In this document: piece after piece, positions 9,790 through 12,416 of the stretch
Position numbering within the stretch: the stretch's first letter is position 1
Layout: each line of letters opens with the position of its first letter
Assembly (NCBI GenBank): GCA_036556965.1
Contig: DATBIO010000267.1
Span: forward strand, 1 to 12,416
Reading direction: 5' to 3'
Source: DATBIO01 sp036556965
GTDB taxonomy: Bacteria > Acidobacteriota > Vicinamibacteria > Fen-336
Length of the DNA: 12,416 nt
Notes under the pieces: model-generated
The model's database searches: none
What the model saw: the letters and a program-made list of their open reading frames with translations, nothing else
Told to the model about the DNA's origin: nothing
Made by a program: the position numbers and the translations under genes

Positions 9790-11190
9790 GTGCGCCCCGC
9801 CCTCGCCCTCCTCGCCGTCGCCGCGGGCGCGGCCGCGGCCGCCACGCCCGTCCCCGCGCGCCGCACGATGGCCCTGCGCTACACGCCCGAGGACGCGCGC
9901 GCGGGGCGCTACCAGTACGTCCCTTTCGACGTGCCCGAGGGGACGACCCGCCTCAACGTCGAGTACCGCTACGACCGCCTCGGTGGCGCCAACGTGGTGG
10001 ACCTGGGCCTGATGGAGCCGGGCCCCCTCGACCTGGGCACGCGCGCGATGCGCGGCTGGACGGGCGGGGAGCGCTGGAGCGTCACCCTCACGCCCCACGC
10101 CGCCACCCCGGGCTACTGGCCGGGCCCGCTGCCCGCCGGACGCTGGCACGCCATGCTCGGCCTCTACAAGGTGGCGGAGGCTGGGGTGGACGTCGAGCTG
10201 CGCGTGGAGGCCGCGCGCGACGGCGACACGCGGCCCTTCACCCTGCCCGCGCGGCCCGCGGGCGCCCTGCGCGCGGGGCCCGCGTGGTACAGCGGGGGCC
10301 TGCACCTCCACACCGTGCACAGCGACGGCACCCTGACCGTGGCCCAGCTCGTGGAGGCCGCGCGCGAGGCCGGCCTCGACTTCGTGGCCATCACCGACCA
10401 CAACAACACGGCGCACCAGCTCGAGGCGGTGGACGACGCCAGCGTGCTGCGCATCGTGGGCGAGGAGGTCACCACCCCGGGAGGCCACGCCAACGTGTGG
10501 GGCCTGGGCGGCGAGCGCGACGTGGTGGACTTCCGCGTGCTGCCCGGCGACGGCCGCGTGGCGGAGCTGGTGGCGGCGGCGCACGCGCGCGGCGCGCTCT
10601 TCGCCATCAACCACCCGACCTCAGAGTGCCTGGCCTGCGACTGGACGCACCCCGTCCCCGAGGGCGTGGACGCCATCGAGGTCTCCAACCTCCGGCACGA
10701 CGCGCAGGCACGGGCGGTGGCCCTGTGGGACCGCCTCCTGCGCCAGGGCCGGCGCATCACCGCGGTGGGCACCAGCGACTGGCACCGCGGCCCCCTGCCC
10801 ATCGGCACGGCCAGCGTCCGCGTGTGGGCGCCGGAGCTGTCCGAGCGCGCCGTCCTCGACGCGATCAAGGCGGGACGCGTCGTGGTCATGGCGGACGGCC
10901 GCACGCCTCCTCCCGTCCTCACCGCGCGCTGCGGCGCGAGCAGCGGCGCCGTGGGCGACACGCTCCCCGCGCGCGGCGGCTGCCGCGTGTCCGTCGAGGC
11001 GCCCCTCGCCCACTATCGCGGCGCGCGCGTAGAGCTGTCCTGGAACGGCGAGCCGGTGGCCGCGGCCACCGTGCAAGCCACGCCTGTCCGCTTCGATTGG
11101 AAGCCGCCCGGCCCCGGCTACCTGCGCGTGCACGTCTCGGCCGCGGACGGCGCCCCCCTCGCCCTCACGAACCCGATCTATTTCCGCTAG
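9790..11190 (+). CDS. Exported PHP-domain metallohydrolase, CehA/McbA-like
   Basis: This 466-residue protein starts with GTG, with GAGG about 10 nt upstream inside the preceding gene. Residues 1-18 form a signal peptide (Arg2, then an Ala/Leu run to AAAAATP). Residues about 25-160 look like a beta-rich accessory domain. The PHP metal site follows: HLHTVHSDG (172-180; His172, His174, Asp179), ITDHNN (201-206; Asp203, His204), Glu226 in GEEVTT, NHP (274-276; His275) and SDWH (329-332; Asp330, His332). All expected ligands are present. The family includes carbaryl hydrolase CehA and many uncharacterised phosphoesterases. A C-terminal domain (about 375-466) ends in ALTNPIYFR, as is common in this family. 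Its natural substrate is unknown, probably a phosphoester or ester in the periplasm. It is probably cotranscribed with the glycoside hydrolase. Confidence 0.88.
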   Translation: MRPALALLAVAAGAAAAATPVPARRTMALRYTPEDARAGRYQYVPFDVPEGTTRLNVEYRYDRLGGANVVDLGLMEPGPLDLGTRAMRGWTGGERWSVTLTPHAATPGYWPGPLPAGRWHAMLGLYKVAEAGVDVELRVEAARDGDTRPFTLPARPAGALRAGPAWYSGGLHLHTVHSDGTLTVAQLVEAAREAGLDFVAITDHNNTAHQLEAVDDASVLRIVGEEVTTPGGHANVWGLGGERDVVDFRVLPGDGRVAELVAAAHARGALFAINHPTSECLACDWTHPVPEGVDAIEVSNLRHDAQARAVALWDRLLRQGRRITAVGTSDWHRGPLPIGTASVRVWAPELSERAVLDAIKAGRVVVMADGRTPPPVLTARCGASSGAVGDTLPARGGCRVSVEAPLAHYRGARVELSWNGEPVAAATVQATPVRFDWKPPGPGYLRVHVSAADGAPLALTNPIYFR

Positions 11191-11304
11191 GGCGAACGCT
11201 GGAGCTGAGGACCCCCCCGCGGCATCGGCTGCGGAACGGACAAGGGCCGCTTGGCCGTGGACCGGCCCCTGCCGTTGCGGGTCGCCTCGAGCGACGGGTC
11301 AGGC
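11191..11304 (-). repeat. attC-like site 1, terminal, after the DUF1801 gene
   Basis: Read on the plus strand (the bottom strand relative to the cassette), GGCGAAC (11191-11197, degenerate R' box) is followed by the 5-nt spacer GCTGG and GCTGAGG (11204-11210). On the far side CCTCGAGC (11285-11292), the 5-nt spacer GACGG and GTCAGGC (11298-11304, R'' box, 6/7 to GTTRRRY) answer it. The L arms pair with one extrahelical G at 11289. An inner stem of about 14 bp runs between 11235-11249 and 11263-11276, with one bulge (A11240), one mismatch and a 13-nt loop. The R'' box contains the DUF1801 stop codon. The hairpin might alternatively serve as a bidirectional terminator, but no T-tract is present. 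Confidence 0.4.
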
Positions 11305-11730
11305 ACCGCTGCTTGTGCCATACCGACGCTTCACCTCCACAACGGAGTTCGCAACCAGTTGCTCCAGAACCGTCTTGTCCAGGTCAGCAAGCCGCTTGAA
11401 GTACAGGCAGGACTTACCCATCTTGTGCTTTCCCAGCCTGCGCAATAGCGCTTCTTGCTCTTTCTCTTCGCCCTCAAGATAGACCACGAGCTCTCGCCCA
11501 CGTATGGCAAACCCGGCGAGGCACATCTCCCCTGTTCTTCCGCTCTCGTAGGCATAGCGGTAGGAGCCATAGCCGACAATGCTCGGCCCCCACATCCTCG
11601 GCGGCTGCTTGGTGACTCTCTTGAAGATGGACATCAGCGCCTTGCAGTCCACGCGTTGTTCCTCGTTCGCCCGAGAGGCTATGTATTCTTCGACACTGGC
11701 ATCGGTTGGCTTGGTCTTGTTCTCAGCCAT
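11299..11730 (-). CDS. DUF1801 (YdhG-like) domain protein, cassette-borne
   Basis: This 143-residue small soluble protein has the DUF1801 pattern: the N-terminal helix VEEYIASRANEEQRVDCKAL (13-32), PPRMWGPSIVGYGSYRY (43-59) and YESGRTGE, then FAIRGRELVVYL (74-85), KHKMGKSCLYFKRLADLD (101-118) and a C-terminal helix. The family's function is not established; some members are annotated as iron-related, without proof. ATG 11730 is chosen because AGAGG (11739-11743) lies 8 nt upstream and homology starts there, although the frame is open to 11847. There is no signal peptide. Lower G+C than its neighbours and flanking attC-like palindromes indicate acquisition as an integron cassette. Its TGA stop lies inside the R'' box of the downstream attC-like site. 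No promoter of its own was seen. Confidence 0.85.
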   Translation of the reverse strand: MAENKTKPTDASVEEYIASRANEEQRVDCKALMSIFKRVTKQPPRMWGPSIVGYGSYRYAYESGRTGEMCLAGFAIRGRELVVYLEGEEKEQEALLRRLGKHKMGKSCLYFKRLADLDKTVLEQLVANSVVEVKRRYGTSSGA

Positions 11731-11739
11731 CGCTGCTAC

Positions 11740-11842
11740 CTCTGGCGGTGGGATGAGCTGAAGGCCAGAGCGGCCCGCCCTTTGCTCTTCTCGTGCAAGG
11801 GGCGTGTCGCTCTTGCCTGTCAGCTCCATCCCTTGGTCAGGC
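11740..11842 (-). repeat. attC-like site 2, between the VOC and DUF1801 genes
   Basis: A long imperfect palindrome spans 11750-11832. It has about 32 base pairs, a 9-nt terminal loop (11786-11794), one mismatch and a 3x3 internal loop. Two single extrahelical bases sit on the right arm only, near 11826/11827 and at G11819, about 7-8 bases apart. That asymmetric bulge spacing is a hallmark of folded attC sites. GTCAGGC (11836-11842) is a 6/7 R'' box. The expected R' position (11740-11746) reads CTCTGGC and is poorly conserved; the DUF1801 ribosome binding site lies there. An additional outer pairing GCGGTG (11745-11750) with CACCGC (11845-11850) is possible. Confidence 0.5.
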
Positions 11843-11886
11843 GGCACCGCGTTCCACTCCCGTCGCGATTGTGAATAGCGTGCGCG

Positions 11887-12297
11887 CTAGTGTCGTGCCA
11901 TGAACATCCATCGATGTCCCTCTAGATCCTCAACTCGATAGCGTCGCGCTGGCGGCCCATCCTCCGGTTCAGACAAGATAACGGCTCCTGCGGCCTTAGC
12001 CCGAGCGTAGTGCTCGTCGACGTCCTCAACATAGACGAGAACGCCATCAACGACCCAAGGCAGGGCGGACCAGGAGGCAGCAATCGCGCAGTTGCCGCGA
12101 TGTCGCTTGGGGCCTTCATAGTCCGGCGACGGACTGGCCAACATGATCAATCCATCCCCAATCGACATTTCTCCGTGAGACAGCCTCCCGTCGGTAGCCG
12201 TGAAGCGAGCTGTCTCCGTGAATCCAAAGGCTTCGGCCAGCCATTCTAGGGCGGCAATGCCGTCCTCATAGGTCAAGAACGGAACCACGTCTGGCAT
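11887..12297 (-). CDS. VOC superfamily (glyoxalase/bleomycin resistance, PhnB-like) protein, cassette-borne
   Basis: This 136-residue protein has the two-module beta-alpha-beta-beta-beta VOC fold. Module one is VPFLTYEDGIAALEWLAEAFGF (5-26; landmarks VPFLTYED and ALEWLAEAFGF) and LSHGEMSIGDGLIMLASP (39-56). Module two is GVLVYVEDVDEHYARAKAAGA (85-105; landmarks YVEDVDEHYARA) ending YRVEDLEGHRWMF (120-132). His41 and the EGH at 126-128 are candidate metal or substrate ligands. The family includes glyoxalases, dioxygenases and antibiotic-binding resistance proteins; this member's substrate is not decidable. ATG 12297 is well supported by AAAGGAG (12303-12309), 5 nt upstream. It lies in the first visible cassette, about 75 nt downstream of a consensus core site GTTAGGC, and its stop is 44 nt before the next R'' box. 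Confidence 0.88.
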   Translation of the reverse strand: MPDVVPFLTYEDGIAALEWLAEAFGFTETARFTATDGRLSHGEMSIGDGLIMLASPSPDYEGPKRHRGNCAIAASWSALPWVVDGVLVYVEDVDEHYARAKAAGAVILSEPEDGPPARRYRVEDLEGHRWMFMARH

Positions 12298-12372
12298 CCG
12301 CTCTCCTTTCGCGATGCCACGAAGGCTTCGAACACCAAACACGCACGGTGGCACTGCCGAGCCGGCCGTGCC

Positions 12373-12416
12373 GCCTAACACCGGGTTCAGCGGCGAGGCT
12401 TCTTCGCTTGCGCCGG
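12373..12416 (-). repeat. attC-like site 3, half site cut by the window end
   Basis: On the plus strand GCCTAAC (12373-12379) is a perfect complement of the core R' box GTTAGGC. It is followed by the 5-nt spacer ACCGG (12380-12384) and GTTCAGCGGCGAGG (12385-12398), which resembles an attC L arm. The matching L''/R'' half should lie just beyond 12416. On the minus strand the recombination point G/TTAGGC would open the VOC cassette about 75 nt before its start codon. Confidence 0.5.

Larger units (their letters stand above)
11191..12416 (-). mobile_element. Probable integron gene-cassette array, distal end (two cassettes, partly outside the window)
   Basis: Two small minus-strand genes of a size and kind typical of integron cassettes (DUF1801 and VOC/glyoxalase-like) are each followed by an attC-like imperfect palindrome, and a third half-site precedes the first of them. 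Sampled G+C inside the genes is 57% (11641-11700) and 55% (12121-12180), against 75% in 10681-10740. Cassettes read toward decreasing coordinates, so the attI and integrase side would be above 12416. No integrase is visible, so an integrase-less array (CALIN) is equally possible. The left boundary coincides with the CehA-like stop codon. Confidence 0.55.

Noticed and set aside
8602..11190. Apparent 862-residue fusion upstream of the CehA-like protein
   Set aside because: The extra N-terminal part is the out-of-frame shadow of the glycoside hydrolase; the real gene begins at GTG 9790 with a signal peptide.

Overview
The window looks like chromosomal DNA of a very GC-rich bacterium: a sampled 60-base block in the 10.7 kb region is 75% G+C, and GTG or TTG starts are frequent. 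The von Willebrand protein at 5.1-5.9 kb has the layout of the 'VWFA-related Acidobacterial' family. With the clostridial/Bacillus-type Fe-S PurF and the secreted proteinase K-like protease, this makes Acidobacteriota, or a similar high-GC soil or sediment lineage, the best guess. That guess is inference from gene content, not from a marker gene.

Layout. (1) At 8-1959, minus strand, is a secreted S8 serine protease with a recognisable sigma70-type promoter, a leader of about 138 nt and a perfect rho-independent terminator. (2) At 2047-2757, plus strand, is a lone AIM24/TIGR00266-family protein, divergent from the protease and converging on the next operon. (3) At 8442 down to 2770, minus strand, six closely packed genes run in the order GNAT acetyltransferase, class I methyltransferase, exported TPR-like protein, exported VWFA protein, PurF (first step of purine synthesis) and PfkB sugar kinase. 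Several junctions overlap by 4 nt or less, suggesting one transcript with translational coupling. (4) At 8543-11190, plus strand, a cytoplasmic (alpha/alpha)6 glycoside hydrolase of the GH63/MGH1-like type is followed 2 nt later by an exported PHP-fold metallohydrolase of the CehA/McbA type. They are transcribed divergently from the six-gene run. (5) From 11191 to the window end, G+C drops to about 55-57% inside two small minus-strand genes (DUF1801 and a VOC/glyoxalase-like protein). Imperfect palindromes with the architecture of integron attC sites flank these genes: R box, 5-nt spacer, L box with extrahelical bases.

The most interesting signal is this last 1.2 kb. It reads as the distal end of an integron gene-cassette array, or an integrase-less array, butted directly against the stop codon of the CehA-like gene. 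No integrase lies in the window; if present it would be expected beyond position 12416. Everything upstream of 11191 looks like ordinary chromosomal DNA. No rRNA, tRNA, CRISPR array or insertion sequence was seen, and no stretch over 300 bases lacks a gene.
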